Shown here one piece after another: positions 18,675 to 27,698 of a stretch of 64,000 nucleotides of DNA (its first letter is position 1; the number at the start of each line of letters is the position of its first letter). The translations under genes and the position numbers were made by a program. The DNA is taken from the NCBI RefSeq assembly GCF_001548395.1, contig NZ_AP017367.1, positions 2,269,001 through 2,333,000 of the forward strand, read 5' to 3'. This DNA is from Leptolyngbya sp. O-77 (lineage in GTDB: Bacteria > Cyanobacteriota > Cyanobacteriia > Elainellales > Elainellaceae). A model generated the notes under the pieces. The model did not search any database. It was not told where the DNA came from and saw nothing but the letters and a program-made list of their open reading frames with translations.

Positions 18675-19160
18675 TTACCCGATTACGCCATCACGCCTCA
18701 ACGCTGCCAATAACCCGCCACAGGCATCCATCAGCAGGTCAATCACATAGTTAAACCCCTCCGTCCCGCCGTAGTAGGGGTCGGGCACTTCGCGATCGCC
18801 ATAGGTTTGGCAATAGTCGCACATTAGCTTCACCTTGTGGCGATATTGCCCGCTGCGGTCGAGGCGCAGAATATTTTCGTAATTCTCTTTGTCCATTGCC
18901 AGGATCAGGTCAAACTCCTCAAAATCGTCGGGATGAAACTGGCGGGCGGTTCCCTCTAGCGTAATGCCCAGCTTCGCCTGAGCAGCGGCGTTCATGCGGC
19001 GATCGGGCGGGCTGCCGACGTGCCATGCGCCCGTACCCGCCGAGTCGCAAATAATCTGCCCGTCTAGCCCGTTTTGTCGGATCAGCAGGTTCATAATGTT
19101 TTCCGCAGAGGGCGATCGGCAAATGTTGCCAAGGCAAACAAACAGCAGCTTGTAGGGCAT
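18675..19160 (-). CDS. Low-molecular-weight protein tyrosine phosphatase
   Basis: 161 aa cytosolic phosphatase. The P-loop C9LGNICRSP (CX5R) is at the N-terminus, and the general-acid Asp is in the DPYYGG motif near residues 127-132. Such enzymes in bacteria dephosphorylate tyrosine-kinase-controlled exopolysaccharide systems or act as arsenate reductase-like proteins; SynPTP of cyanobacteria is a known example. No tyrosine kinase or polysaccharide export gene lies beside it. Full length, ATG start, convergent with the upstream histidine kinase gene (22-bp gap). Confidence 0.93.
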   Translation of the reverse strand: MPYKLLFVCLGNICRSPSAENIMNLLIRQNGLDGQIICDSAGTGAWHVGSPPDRRMNAAAQAKLGITLEGTARQFHPDDFEEFDLILAMDKENYENILRLDRSGQYRHKVKLMCDYCQTYGDREVPDPYYGGTEGFNYVIDLLMDACGGLLAALRRDGVIG

Positions 19161-19290
19161 GTCTCCAGTTCCAGGTTTAAAGTGCTATACTCTCTGAGTG
19201 GTGATTGGCGATCGCTCTAGAGTTTACTATTCTAAGAGTCTGCTTAGGAGTTCACTTTAAGAGTTCGCTAGGAAGCCGAGGGGAAGCCGA

Positions 19291-19363
19291 GGGCATGTAG
19301 CTCAGTGGATAGAGCATCAGATTCCGGTTCTGAGGGTCGGGGGTTCGAATCCCTCCATGCTCG
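19291..19363 (+). tRNA. trnR-CCG: tRNA-Arg (CCG anticodon)
   Basis: A 73-nt cloverleaf can be drawn: acceptor GGGCATG/CATGCTC with one G-U pair, D arm GCTC/GAGC, anticodon stem TCAGA/TCTGA with loop TTCCGGT (anticodon CCG), variable region GGGTC, T stem GGGGG/CCCTC with loop TTCGAAT, and discriminator G. CCA is not encoded. It reads arginine codon CGG. Its last eight bases are also the first part of a 15-bp tandem repeat. Confidence 0.96.
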
Positions 19364-19400
19364 TTTGATGCATACTCTTTTGATGCATACTCGTTTGATG
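19356..19400. repeat. 15-bp tandem repeat that includes the tRNA 3' end
   Basis: Three contiguous units, CATGCTCGTTTGATG, CATACTCTTTTGATG and CATACTCGTTTGATG. The first unit begins with the 3' acceptor strand and discriminator base of tRNA-Arg, so the array looks like a duplication of the tRNA end plus seven bases of flank. Confidence 0.9.
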
Positions 19401-19489
19401 AGTAGTGATAGCGTGTAACGACAAGCTCATCTCTAGTTGCCCATTTCTGTCAGGCATTCGGCTTGGTTAGTTAAAACCTGGGCTAACGT

Positions 19490-20035
19490 TTAGAAATCAG
19501 CCGTGCCCCAGCCAGGTGCTTTCTGGGCCGATCGCAGAATGAAGGCCGATAGCTTTTCGACCTGCGCCTGGTTCATCCAGTCTTCCGAAACGCGACGACA
19601 CTCCAGCGCTTCTTCGGAGCCGTCGTAGGTTGTAGGGGATCGCAGAAATGCCACCAGGCTGTTAATGGTATCGCGGGGCGGAGTTGCGCCTTTTAGCGCT
19701 GATAGCGACAGCGGCACGGTCGGGTTGGGCAGGGTCGAACCACCGACGTGGCAGTTTTTGCAGTTTTCTTCAAACAGGCGCTTGCCTGCGGTTAGGTCGA
19801 TTGCCGAAAACGGCTGGGTGGCGTCTGCATCGAGCGGCAACTCCACTGGCTCGGAGGCATCTAGAAATCTTGCGACATAGGGATCAACGGGCCCGGCGAT
19901 CGCCCCTTGCGGCATCAGCGCGATCGCCCCCATCCAGCATCCGATGACCAGCCATCCGACAACCAGCCGTCGAATCTCTAACCAACGGTTCCGCTGACCT
20001 GCCCCCTGCGTGCCTTTCCGCTTAGCCTGCTGCAT
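19490..20035 (-). CDS. psbV2: Cytochrome c-550-like protein PsbV2
   Basis: 181 aa c-type cytochrome with a twin-segment N-terminus: basic start, hydrophobic helix (LVVGWLVIGCWMGAIALM) and AIA-G cleavage for export to the lumen. The heme site is CKNCHVGG, followed by the PsbV-type TPPRD and PTTYDG segments. Where PsbV has its second axial His after TTYDG, this protein has Cys (SEEALECRRVSEDW), matching the His/Cys ligation described for PsbV2 of Thermosynechococcus. It ends KAPGWG, typical of PsbV2. psbV and petJ, its neighbours in that species, are absent here. The role is unclear; it may partly replace PsbV at photosystem II. Confidence 0.85.
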   Translation of the reverse strand: MQQAKRKGTQGAGQRNRWLEIRRLVVGWLVIGCWMGAIALMPQGAIAGPVDPYVARFLDASEPVELPLDADATQPFSAIDLTAGKRLFEENCKNCHVGGSTLPNPTVPLSLSALKGATPPRDTINSLVAFLRSPTTYDGSEEALECRRVSEDWMNQAQVEKLSAFILRSAQKAPGWGTADF

Positions 20036-20476
20036 TGCTATTTCTAAAAATTTCTAAAGTTGATTACCTTTTTTACTCTAGCGCTGGTGGACTACGGGTA
20101 GGCTGCTCACGGGTTACTGGCCAGCTACAGCCAGCGACAATCTCCTGTCCTAGCCAACGCCCCATTTTTCCTCATAGCGCTGCCTTGAGTCCCGTTTCTG
20201 GCTGGTTGCAGCCTACCAGAATTCTCTCTCACCTTCTTTGTAAACCAGGCTTAACCAACGAAACGAAAAGCAGGCCCTTAGAATGGATCAGGACTACATA
20301 AAGCTATGAATAAACCCTGGTATAAAACTAAAAATAGCGGATAAAACCAGAACCCCGTTGAATTCGTAAATTTTTAGAGGCTGGCTTAGCGCGAAGCGAG
20401 CCCCTGGATGAGGTCAGAATTTAGTCCGAAAATTGGTTTGATTTGATCAACGACTCGGTGTTCGAGGAGACGAAAA
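20036..20476. other. 440-bp gene-free spacer with imperfect palindrome
   Basis: Divergent spacer between psbV2 (leftward) and the SRPBCC gene (rightward). No gene seen. A 24-bp imperfect palindrome lies at 20379-20402 (GGCTGGCTTAGC, GCGAAGCGAGCC; four mismatched positions), about 75 bp before the SRPBCC start; it could be an operator or a short hairpin. Confidence 0.45.
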
Positions 20477-21058
20477 ATGTTGGATTTTTGGGGTCGGCAT
20501 TCACGCCGTGGCGCGGAAGAATGGGTGCAGCCCCTCGTGGAAACCTATCAGGCCATTAGCTCTGCTTCGGTGGATGCCCTCTGGCAGCGAGTCATTAACC
20601 TGGCTGATGTTTCCTGGCATCCGCTAATCGCCCGCACCAACGTCCCCAAAGGACTCATCCCCAAGCCAGGGCTGATTTATCAGGCAGTTTCGCGCCTGTT
20701 TTTGCCGATTCCGATTCGGATTTTTGTCGAGCGGGTGTCGCCCCGTGAGCTGCTGAGCGTTCGCATTCTGGCGCTGCCAGGGATAGAGGAGCGAGTCACC
20801 TATCGCGTCGAGTCTACGCTCTGCGGCACACGAGTCTCCTACTCTGTCACGCTCAAGGGCTGGCTGTCGCCGCTGATTTGGTCGTTTATTCGCCCCTATG
20901 CTGCCCGTGTGGCCACTGAGCTAGCCCATGCCGCTGAGCAAGATTTGGAACGGGCGGCCTGTCCCCGCCCGTCCCGTCGCGCTTTACCCAACATGAATGC
21001 CGATCTGTTCGGGCTGCTGCTGCTCGTCTGTAGTCTGTCTCCTCCGCTTCATTCCTGA
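20477..21058 (+). CDS. SRPBCC-fold (START/polyketide-cyclase-like) protein
   Basis: 193 aa. Residues about 20-155 resemble the SRPBCC helix-grip fold: YQAISSASVDALWQRVINLAD at the start, ERVSPRELLSVRILALPGIE in the middle strands, and a C-terminal helix (AARVATELAHAAEQDLERAA). Such proteins bind hydrophobic ligands; the ligand is unknown. The ATG at 20477 is preceded by GAGGAGA. The last about 30 residues (after AACPRPSRR) are hydrophobic and unrelated to the fold, possibly read-through of non-conserved sequence. It is a single gene, about 380 bp from glgA. Confidence 0.75.
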   Translation: MLDFWGRHSRRGAEEWVQPLVETYQAISSASVDALWQRVINLADVSWHPLIARTNVPKGLIPKPGLIYQAVSRLFLPIPIRIFVERVSPRELLSVRILALPGIEERVTYRVESTLCGTRVSYSVTLKGWLSPLIWSFIRPYAARVATELAHAAEQDLERAACPRPSRRALPNMNADLFGLLLLVCSLSPPLHS

Positions 21059-21435
21059 TGGGCGAGCGTGCGTCTGACCGCATCTGCCTTGCATTACACC
21101 CTGCATTACAAAAGTCTTGGTTACAAAAGCGATCAAAGGTTTTCTGGCGGGACTCTGCTCAAAAAGAGAAGTCAGGCTGACGGTCGAGTCTGGCTTTGAG
21201 AAGATCTCTTGAGGGCGATCGCCCCAGACTACCCACGAGTCCCCCAAAATATGGTTTTATACTTTTGTGAAGCATTGCACGTGAAGCGTCAGCTAAACTG
21301 CACTCTCTTGATTTGTCTCTTCTGAAAGTGCTTTTAAAGTGCTTTTTAGAATGTTTCTCAGAGCGTGTCTAAGGGCCTTCCAACCCAGCTTCCAACCTAG
21401 CCATTAGCCAGTTTCCCTTCAGCAAGGAGCCGTCC
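21059..21435. other. 377-bp spacer upstream of glgA
   Basis: No gene or RNA recognised. It contains two short imperfect duplications (GCATTACA twice near 21094-21110; CTTCCAACCCAG/CTTCCAACCTAG near 21378-21401) and should carry the glgA promoter. Confidence 0.4.
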
Positions 21436-22914
21436 ATGTATATTGTGCAAGTTGCCTCTGAGTGTGCACCAGTGATCAAAGCCGGGGGGCTGGGCGATGT
21501 GGTCTATGGGCTGAGCCGAGAGCTAGAGATTCGCGGCAACACGGTCGAAATCATCCTGCCCATGTATGACTGCATGAGGTACGACCACATCTGGGGGCTG
21601 CACGAGGCCTATCGAGATTTGTCGGTGCCCTGGTATGGCGCAGCGATCAAGTGCGACGTGTTTTGCGGCTGGGTGCATGGTCGTCTCTGCTTCTTCATTC
21701 AGCCCAAATCCCAGGATAATTTTTTCAACCGGGGTATTTACTACGGCGCATCAGATGACAACATGCGCTTTGCTTTCTTTAGCAAGGCAGCGCTGGAATT
21801 TCTGCTCCGCACCAACAAGCGCCCCGACGTGATTCACTGTCACGATTGGCAGACTGGGCTTGTGCCAGTTTTGCTGTACGAGATTTACAAGTGGCATGGC
21901 ATGGCCAATCAGCGCGTGCTGTTCACTATCCACAACTTTAAGCACCAAGGCATCGGCGGCGTGGATATCCTCTGGGCGACGGGACTGAACAACGAGGCCT
22001 ATTACTTTCAGTACGATCGCCTGCAAGATAACTTCAATCCTTTCGTCCTCAACTTTATGAAGGGCGGCATCGTCTACGCCAATCACGTCAACACGGTTTC
22101 GCCTCACCATGCCTGGGAAGCTCACTATGGCAGCGAGGGCTATGGCCTGGGGCACACGCTGCACACCCACAGCTACAAGTTTAGTGGCATCCTCAACGGG
22201 GTAGATTACGACATTTGGAACCCAGAAATTGACAAATACATTCCGGCAAAATACACCGCCGAAACGCTAGAGAACAAGGTTAAGAATAAAAAAGCACTGC
22301 GCGATCGCCTGGGTCTGCGCCATGATCCCGAAAAGCCCCTCATCTGCTATATTGGTCGGCTAGATGAGCAAAAGGGCGTGCATCTGGTTCACCATGCGAT
22401 TTATCATGCGCTGCTGCGGGGTGTCCAGTTTGTGCTGCTGGGGTCTGCCACTGAGCGCGGTATCAACGACTGGTTCTGGCACGAAAAGAACTTTCTTTAC
22501 AGCAACCCAGATGCTCACCTAGAGCTTGGGTTTAACGAAGAACTCTCCCATCTGATCTATGCCGGGGCAGACATGATCGTGGTGCCCAGCAACTTTGAGC
22601 CCTGCGGGCTGACGCAGATGATTGGACTGAAGTATGGCACAGTGCCCATTGTGCGGGGCGTAGGCGGACTGGTCAACACAGTGTTTGACCGCGACTACGA
22701 CGAAAACCACCCGCCCGAAAAGCGCAATGGCTATGTCTTTCAACATACCGATTTTCAGGCGCTAGAGTCGGCGATGGATCGGGCGATTGGGCTATGGCGC
22801 TACTATCCCGAAGAGTTTGAGAAACTGGTGCTGCAAGGCATGGCCTACGATTACTCGTGGAAAGATCCAGGCGCAGCCTACCTGGGTGTGTACGAGTATA
22901 TTCGTCACCGATAG
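21436..22914 (+). CDS. glgA: Glycogen synthase (ADP-glucose), GlgA
   Basis: GT5 retaining glucosyltransferase of 492 aa that adds glucose from ADP-glucose to alpha-1,4-glucan in the cytosol. It shows the N-terminal KAGGLGDV loop (K-X-G-G-L), the HCHDWQTG segment, the hinge, and the C-terminal catalytic region PSNFEPCGLTQMIGLKYGT with the following GGL. The sequence style (YIVQVASECAPVIKAGGLGDVVY, SATERGINDWFWHEK) fits the cyanobacterial GlgA2 type. The start codon is well set: AAGGAG lies eight bases before ATG. The gene is monocistronic; it is followed by a decayed tandem duplication and then an insertion sequence. Confidence 0.97.
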   Translation: MYIVQVASECAPVIKAGGLGDVVYGLSRELEIRGNTVEIILPMYDCMRYDHIWGLHEAYRDLSVPWYGAAIKCDVFCGWVHGRLCFFIQPKSQDNFFNRGIYYGASDDNMRFAFFSKAALEFLLRTNKRPDVIHCHDWQTGLVPVLLYEIYKWHGMANQRVLFTIHNFKHQGIGGVDILWATGLNNEAYYFQYDRLQDNFNPFVLNFMKGGIVYANHVNTVSPHHAWEAHYGSEGYGLGHTLHTHSYKFSGILNGVDYDIWNPEIDKYIPAKYTAETLENKVKNKKALRDRLGLRHDPEKPLICYIGRLDEQKGVHLVHHAIYHALLRGVQFVLLGSATERGINDWFWHEKNFLYSNPDAHLELGFNEELSHLIYAGADMIVVPSNFEPCGLTQMIGLKYGTVPIVRGVGGLVNTVFDRDYDENHPPEKRNGYVFQHTDFQALESAMDRAIGLWRYYPEEFEKLVLQGMAYDYSWKDPGAAYLGVYEYIRHR

Positions 22915-23000
22915 CTATGTTCGTCACCGATAGCTATGAAGTGTAGCTATGAAGTAACTATGAAGTGCTAACTATGAAGTGCTTCGCTATGAAGTGCCTC
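22900..23000. repeat. Decayed tandem duplications at the glgA 3' end
   Basis: The last codons of glgA (TTCGTCACCGATAGCTATG) are duplicated immediately after the stop. There follow four or five degenerate copies of a CTATGAAGTGC-like unit up to about 23000. Confidence 0.75.
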
Positions 23001-23043
23001 GCTGCGAGATACCTCGCTAGTAGCGGGCAGGATCTAGCGAACT

Positions 23044-24517
23044 GAAGTTTAGACTAACGGCAGGCGAGAACGACCCAACTCTATGCAGGAATTGAGAGAG
23101 ACGGCAAAATCAAAGTAGTCAGAGATTAAGCAGACTTTTTGTTGTTCGCTTTGGGCTTGCGAAATCGTTTTCTGACGGTTGGATAGCGAATGCGCCGAGA
23201 ACGGGGTTGACCTGGAGTCCAACCCGGTGACTTTCCACGGGGTTTGGGTGCAGGGGCATGTTCCAATCACGACTAAAACTTGTGCAAACGCATTTGCTGT
23301 GCGACCCGGTGAGAGGTTGGGTAGGATTTTTGCCAGGGCAGAGGTGAATCTTGCACATCCGGTCGGGCTAACCATAACTGCCAAGTCAGCAGGGGCATTA
23401 AGTCGCTCCAACGTTGCGAGGCTTCCGGGGTGGACAACTGGGGCAGTGTCCAATGTAAGCGTTGTTTGGCAAAGCGATACCAATGATCAATCGCAAAGCG
23501 ACGCAAGTATTGCTGCCAAAGCGTTGCTAGTTGGGGGAATTCTAGTCCTACCCAAATCAGCCCACAAGGGTTTGAGCGAGCTATCCTTTGAACTGCTCAC
23601 TCGCTCAACGCGAATCAAGGACAATCCCTGCTTTGCTGCCTGTCTCAAATGCAAGCCATGCCAGATTTGTAATCGCAGTTGTCCCCATTTTTCGTCCTCT
23701 ACCGATTGTGCCTCATCGGGTTGCCACCAACTGGTCGGCTCATTGAGCTTGAATTTGTCGCCATGTTTGCGGGGTCGTCCGATGCCTGTGTAAGGGGGAG
23801 GCGCACCATAGAGCACCCGGTTTGAGCGCAGTCGGATCAACTTGTCACAACTCAACTCAGCCGTTTTCAATAGGAAGGGGGCACAGCCATACTCGGCATC
23901 CCATAACGACAAGGGGCGAGTTGTTAATTTCTGACAGACCTGAGCCAGTTGAGTGGCGGCCTTTTCAATGGGTGTGTCGGCACTGGTAATGCGTTCATGC
24001 AGCAACGGGAGTGCCCAACTGCCTTGAGTCTGGGGAATCCAAGCAATCGTGCTATAGCCCTGTCCTAATGTCACGGGTTTGGCTCCACGCATTGGGGTTG
24101 CCTGGTGTTCATAGGTGCGTTCTCGCAGGGTTTCTGCCTGCAGTCTTGACCATGCCGTGTGGTCTCCGGCTAACACGATCTGCTCGTCTTGCGGCATCTG
24201 CTCCAGGTACACGTCCATCAATTGCTGTCGTGGCGGATTGCTATCTTGCAGCGATTCATACAAACTCGACCACTGCCGCCGAAACACGGGTGATAACGAC
24301 AGTTCTGCAAATGAATAAACACTCCGGCTGACCAACACTGCATCCATCAGGTCAAATAGTGCATCTATACCATTGCCGATCAAGGTGTAGGCTTGATGTC
24401 GAAATGCTCGAAGCTTGTCAAAATGACTCATAGTCAAGTGATTTGATACGTCCTTGACTATTAAGCGACTAGGTCGTTAGGTCTGGTCGCTTTTCTTAAC
24501 CTTTTAGTCTAAACTCC
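23044..24517 (-). mobile_element. Degenerate insertion sequence (DDE transposase, IS4/IS701-like)
   Basis: About 1.47 kb bounded by inverted ends: AGTTTAGACTAA at 23046-23057 on the left and TTAGTCTAAACT at 24502-24513 on the right. Imperfect similarity extends about 30 bp inward to CGACC. The element contains one leftward transposase gene broken by frameshifts. No clean target duplication is visible (flanks CTGA and CCAG). It is inserted between glgA and a small hypothetical gene. Confidence 0.85.
23126..24431 (-). pseudogene. Frameshifted DDE transposase
   Basis: Ancestral protein about 435 aa. The first frame runs from ATG 24431 and contains LAGDHTAWSRLQAETLRERT (first Asp region) and LWDAEYGCAPFL (second Asp). 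An extra base in the CCC run at 23561-23563 moves the reading into a second frame, giving LIWVGLEFPQLATLWQQYLR and RRFAIDHWYRFAKQRLHWTL, the conserved C-terminal region. A second disturbance between about 23260 and 23295 shifts out of and back into that frame, with TAG and TGA stops, before the basic tail PRGKSPGWTPGQPRSRRIRY. The gene therefore cannot make a full protein as written. The family resembles the transposases common in cyanobacteria. Confidence 0.88.
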
Positions 24518-24868
24518 AGTAACTACATTTACGCATTACATTACGCATTACATTTACGCCCTGTTGCGTCTTACAAACTCTCTGCTGTTTCAGCAAGAAC
24601 CCTTAGCAACAAGCAGCCCATCGCATTAAAACTTTAATATACGACCTGCCTTGTTGGAGCGGCAGCCGAGATCGAGGAAGGGGCGATCGCCCCTTTGATC
24701 CACGCGATCTGCAACAATCTGTCTTTGCCCGTCTCCGCCCCGTTCCATCAAGCAAGCATAAACCCTGCCTCAGTAATATTGCGGATTTTTGGCACTGGTG
24801 ATTTGCTAGAGCGATTCCGTAGATTTACAGGGCTTTAGACCAACGTTTTAGACAGGGCTTTGACAGGT
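24518..24868. other. 350-bp spacer after the insertion sequence
   Basis: No gene seen. It begins with an ACGCATTACATT duplication just outside the IS end (24530-24558) and contains one HIP1 site near 24684. Confidence 0.4.
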
Positions 24869-25288
24869 ATGACTGAGGCAGATTTGGCTTTGGCAAAGGC
24901 ATTCTTGCTATTTTCAGTAGCGGGGTATACAATCACGGCGGCCAACGCCTATTCCCAACCCCACTCTGTTCCGCAGGTGGTGGCTGGTTGGGCAGACTCG
25001 GTGATGACGGGCATGAGGGGCGATCGCGCCACTAAGGTTCCGTCATCAATTCCGTCATCCATCCGGTCGTCGATGCTGGCAAACCGGAGTGGTGATATCT
25101 CCTCATCGTTTTCGCTATACCTGAGCCAGCGCCCGGCCCTGTTCTTAGACCGTGGGAAATTTCTCAACCCTAATGCGCCAGTCTCGCAGGGTGCGGCAAA
25201 CTCGCCTCAAGGAGTTTCTAGGTTTCCAGCTCAACCGCTGACCTTGCCGCCCGTGCTGACGAAGGCCGAATTCCAGTTTCAGCTTTAG
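24869..25288 (+). CDS. Hypothetical protein, serine-rich, low confidence
   Basis: 139 aa if translated from ATG 24869, preceded closely by AGGT. A hydrophobic patch near the N-terminus (AKAFLLFSVAGYTITAANA) could be a signal peptide with an ANA-Y cleavage site. The rest is Ser/Pro-rich (VPSSIPSSIRSS) without a recognised domain. It lies between the IS and the convergent cysA gene. No family is recognised, and codon choice is less regular than in neighbours, so it may be non-coding. Confidence 0.35.
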   Translation: MTEADLALAKAFLLFSVAGYTITAANAYSQPHSVPQVVAGWADSVMTGMRGDRATKVPSSIPSSIRSSMLANRSGDISSSFSLYLSQRPALFLDRGKFLNPNAPVSQGAANSPQGVSRFPAQPLTLPPVLTKAEFQFQL

Positions 25289-25349
25289 TGCTGCTAGATT
25301 CAAGTCGAGCGTTTTGCCGATCTCTCAGTTGCAGCCAGGTGCAGACCGG

Positions 25350-26366
25350 CTAGATGGAGTAATACAGCGGGAACGCCTTGGCATCTTTGGGTTTGACATA
25401 GACTCGCTGATTGGGCTGTAGCTGTAGCTCATCGAAGCGATCGCGCGTCAGGTGCGCCGTCAGCACTTGCCCGTCGTCCAGCGTCAGTTCTGCCTGGATT
25501 TCCCAGCCCAGATGAATAATCCGGCTGACGCGGGCGGGAACCGTCGTGCCATTGGGCTGCACTTCTACCATCACGTCCTGTGGGCGCAGAAAGACTTCCG
25601 GATGGGGCGAGTCGAAGCCGTTGCCCTGGAAGATATGCGAAGTGCTGGGCAGCACGTTCACCGGCCCAATGAAGCTCATCACAAAGGCGCTGGCGGGATG
25701 GTCATAAATCTCCGCAGGCGTACCCATTTGCTCCACCCGTCCCTGGTTCATCACCACAATTTCATCAGAAACTTCCATCGCCTCTTCCTGGTCGTGCGTG
25801 ACGAAGACCGTGGTGACGTGAACCTCGTCGTGGAGCCGCCGCAGCCAGGCCCGCAGGTCTTTCCGCACCTTGGCATCCAGCGCCCCAAAGGGTTCGTCGA
25901 GCAATAGCACCTTGGGTTCTACCGCTAGGGCCCGGGCCAGGGCCACACGCTGCCGCTGCCCGCCTGAAAGCTGAGATGGATAGCGATCGCCCAGTCCATT
26001 CAACTGCACCAGATCCAGCAGTTCCTCAACCCGCCTTTTTACCTTGTCTTTGGGCACTTTTTGGAGTTCTAGCCCAAAGGCGATATTTTTTCGCACGGTC
26101 ATGTGCTTGAACAGGGCGTAGTGCTGAAACACAAAGCCGATGTTGCGATCCTGAACGCTGGCGTAGGTGGCATCTTTGCCCGTCAGCAAGATGCGCCCCG
26201 TGTCAGGCATTTCCAACCCCGAAATCAGCCGCAGCAGGGTGGATTTGCCAGAGCCAGACGGCCCCAGCAGCGCCACCAGTGACCCTGTTTGGATTTCCAG
26301 GCTGACCTGATCGACCGCGCAAAAGCTGCCGAAGCGCTTGGATACGTTTTCAACAACAATCCCCAT
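25350..26366 (-). CDS. cysA: Sulfate/thiosulfate ABC transporter ATP-binding protein
   Basis: 338 aa ATPase that powers sulfate or thiosulfate import. Walker A is GPSGSGKST near residues 35-43, the Q-loop follows in FVFQHYALF, the ABC signature is LSGGQRQR, Walker B is VLLLDEPFGALD and the switch His is in FVTHDQEEA. The C-terminal about 100 residues form the regulatory beta-barrel (TOBE-like) of the CysA/MalK group (LRPQDVMVEV to KAFPLYYS). The permease and binding-protein genes (cysT, cysW, sbpA) are not in the window, so the transporter is split in this genome, unless it serves another anion. Confidence 0.93.
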   Translation of the reverse strand: MGIVVENVSKRFGSFCAVDQVSLEIQTGSLVALLGPSGSGKSTLLRLISGLEMPDTGRILLTGKDATYASVQDRNIGFVFQHYALFKHMTVRKNIAFGLELQKVPKDKVKRRVEELLDLVQLNGLGDRYPSQLSGGQRQRVALARALAVEPKVLLLDEPFGALDAKVRKDLRAWLRRLHDEVHVTTVFVTHDQEEAMEVSDEIVVMNQGRVEQMGTPAEIYDHPASAFVMSFIGPVNVLPSTSHIFQGNGFDSPHPEVFLRPQDVMVEVQPNGTTVPARVSRIIHLGWEIQAELTLDDGQVLTAHLTRDRFDELQLQPNQRVYVKPKDAKAFPLYYSI

Positions 26367-26672
26367 TGTTCAAAGATCCCCCAAAACTGGTGAAGCGGAG
26401 TGCAGCCGGGTGGTAGGTTAAGGAGGCTGGGCGATCGCCCCACGACTCGTCAGAATATCACCCCAAACAGTGCTTCAGTGAGCATAGCTCAATGCTCAAT
26501 GACGGATGAAAGTCCGGTTTTCAGATGTACTTTCTGTAGATTACAGCACTCCCCGAAAGACTGCAACGATTTTAGAGTGCGATCCCAGCCCAACGGTTCA
26601 ATAGACTATATGAACTTTTCTCGATGAAAAACCGTCTAGAGAGAGTCTGGAAATTCTTTTGGAAGAATCGAA
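26367..26672. other. 306-bp spacer between divergent cysA and lipoprotein genes
   Basis: No gene is supported. The sequence holds the two divergent promoters; a short ATGCTCAATG/AGCTCAATGC duplication is seen near 26483-26500. Confidence 0.4.
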
Positions 26673-27197
26673 ATGAAAGGATTGAAAAAAATGTTGCGAC
26701 GGGTTTTATGGGTAACTGCGCCTGCCGCGCTGTTGGTAGGATTGGCAAGTTGCTCAGGTGGGGTTGATCCAGCGAATACAGCCCGTGCGCCCGAAGTGGC
26801 TACTGCGGAGGGTCAGCCTGCCGCTTCATCAGAAACTAGCCTGACAGCCGCCGCATCGGGTCAGGATTTGACCGTTCTGTTCAGCCGCGTGTGGCGGATG
26901 ACGCAAGCCCCGTCAGAACCCGCACCGGGCAGCATCTATGTATTCCTGCCCAATGGCACCTTTTTACAGACCTCCTGCGTGGAAACCTACGCCCTGTCGG
27001 GCTGGACAGTTGATAAAGACGCGCCAAACGTGCTGAAGGTGAGCGAGAATGGACAGGTCGCCCTGACTGCCGAGATTTTGGAACTGACCAACACCACGCT
27101 GAGGCTGCGGCAAACCCTGGTTCGTAGTGGTGATACGCAGGAGGTGACGCTGAGTGCGATAGAGGACGAGTTTATCTGCCCCGATTTTCCCCGATAG
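26673..27197 (+). CDS. Predicted lipoprotein, cyanobacterial, unknown function
   Basis: 174 aa. A lipoprotein signal peptide ends in the lipobox LASC (LLVGLASCSGG), so Cys27 should be lipidated and the protein anchored to a membrane facing the periplasm. After an alanine/serine-rich linker of about 35 residues comes a compact beta-rich domain of about 110 residues (VWRMTQAPSEPAPGSIYVFL to EDEFICPDF) with two cysteines that may pair. It resembles META/lipocalin-like small domains but I cannot name a family. ATG at 26673 is preceded by GGAAG. The next gene starts 81 bp downstream, possibly the same operon. Confidence 0.8.
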   Translation: MKGLKKMLRRVLWVTAPAALLVGLASCSGGVDPANTARAPEVATAEGQPAASSETSLTAAASGQDLTVLFSRVWRMTQAPSEPAPGSIYVFLPNGTFLQTSCVETYALSGWTVDKDAPNVLKVSENGQVALTAEILELTNTTLRLRQTLVRSGDTQEVTLSAIEDEFICPDFPR

Positions 27198-27278
27198 CGC
27201 CCAAGGGCGATCGCCCTGAGGTTCCAGTCTAAGCAGAGTTTCCGGCGTTTTCTCAGGCATTTTCTCAGACGAGCGTTC

Positions 27279-27698
27279 ATGACAAGAGGATTGCTGTGGC
27301 TGCCCCTGCTGGCGGTGTTTTGCTGGCTGGCCTGGGCCGGCTGGAATGAGTATCAAAAGCTGGAGGCCTATCGCCAGTGGGCCGCTCAGTTTGAGCGGGC
27401 AAAGTACGACATTCTGGCTGCGCTGGGGCAGCGGGGCGATGAGCTAGTGTGGGGCAAGCCGACGCGCCAAGGGCCAGTGGCGCTGCAAACCGTGAAGCTG
27501 GGCGATGTGAGGGCGATCGCCCTACAGGTTGATGGCGAGGCTCTGCCGCTGGATGCCCCCCCCGAAACGGGACGAAATCTGGCAATTGCTTTGGAATTGC
27601 CGAATGGGGCGGTCACCATCCCCTTCACAGACTTGACCCTAGCTGTGGAATGGGGACGGTTCCTCCAGCGCCATCAGCAAACCCTGCCGGAACCATAG
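27279..27698 (+). CDS. Membrane-anchored conserved hypothetical protein
   Basis: 139 aa. One N-terminal membrane helix (LLWLPLLAVFCWLAWAGW) is followed by an amphipathic stretch and a soluble domain with alternating beta strands (VALQTVKLGDVRAIALQVDG, NLAIALELPNGAVTIPFTDL). No family name is known to me. The insertion helix plus small beta domain suggests a bitopic protein facing the periplasm. It lies in the same direction as the preceding lipoprotein gene, after a GGCGTTTTCTCA/GGCATTTTCTCA duplication. Confidence 0.65.
   Translation: MTRGLLWLPLLAVFCWLAWAGWNEYQKLEAYRQWAAQFERAKYDILAALGQRGDELVWGKPTRQGPVALQTVKLGDVRAIALQVDGEALPLDAPPETGRNLAIALELPNGAVTIPFTDLTLAVEWGRFLQRHQQTLPEP

Noticed and set aside
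20036..20301. 88-aa plus-strand frame between psbV2 and the SRPBCC gene
   Set aside because: No ribosome site, no family and odd codon use; treated as spacer.
23044..24517. Intact active insertion sequence
   Set aside because: At least one frameshift and two in-frame stop codons break the transposase, so it is listed as degenerate, subject to the sequence-error caveat.
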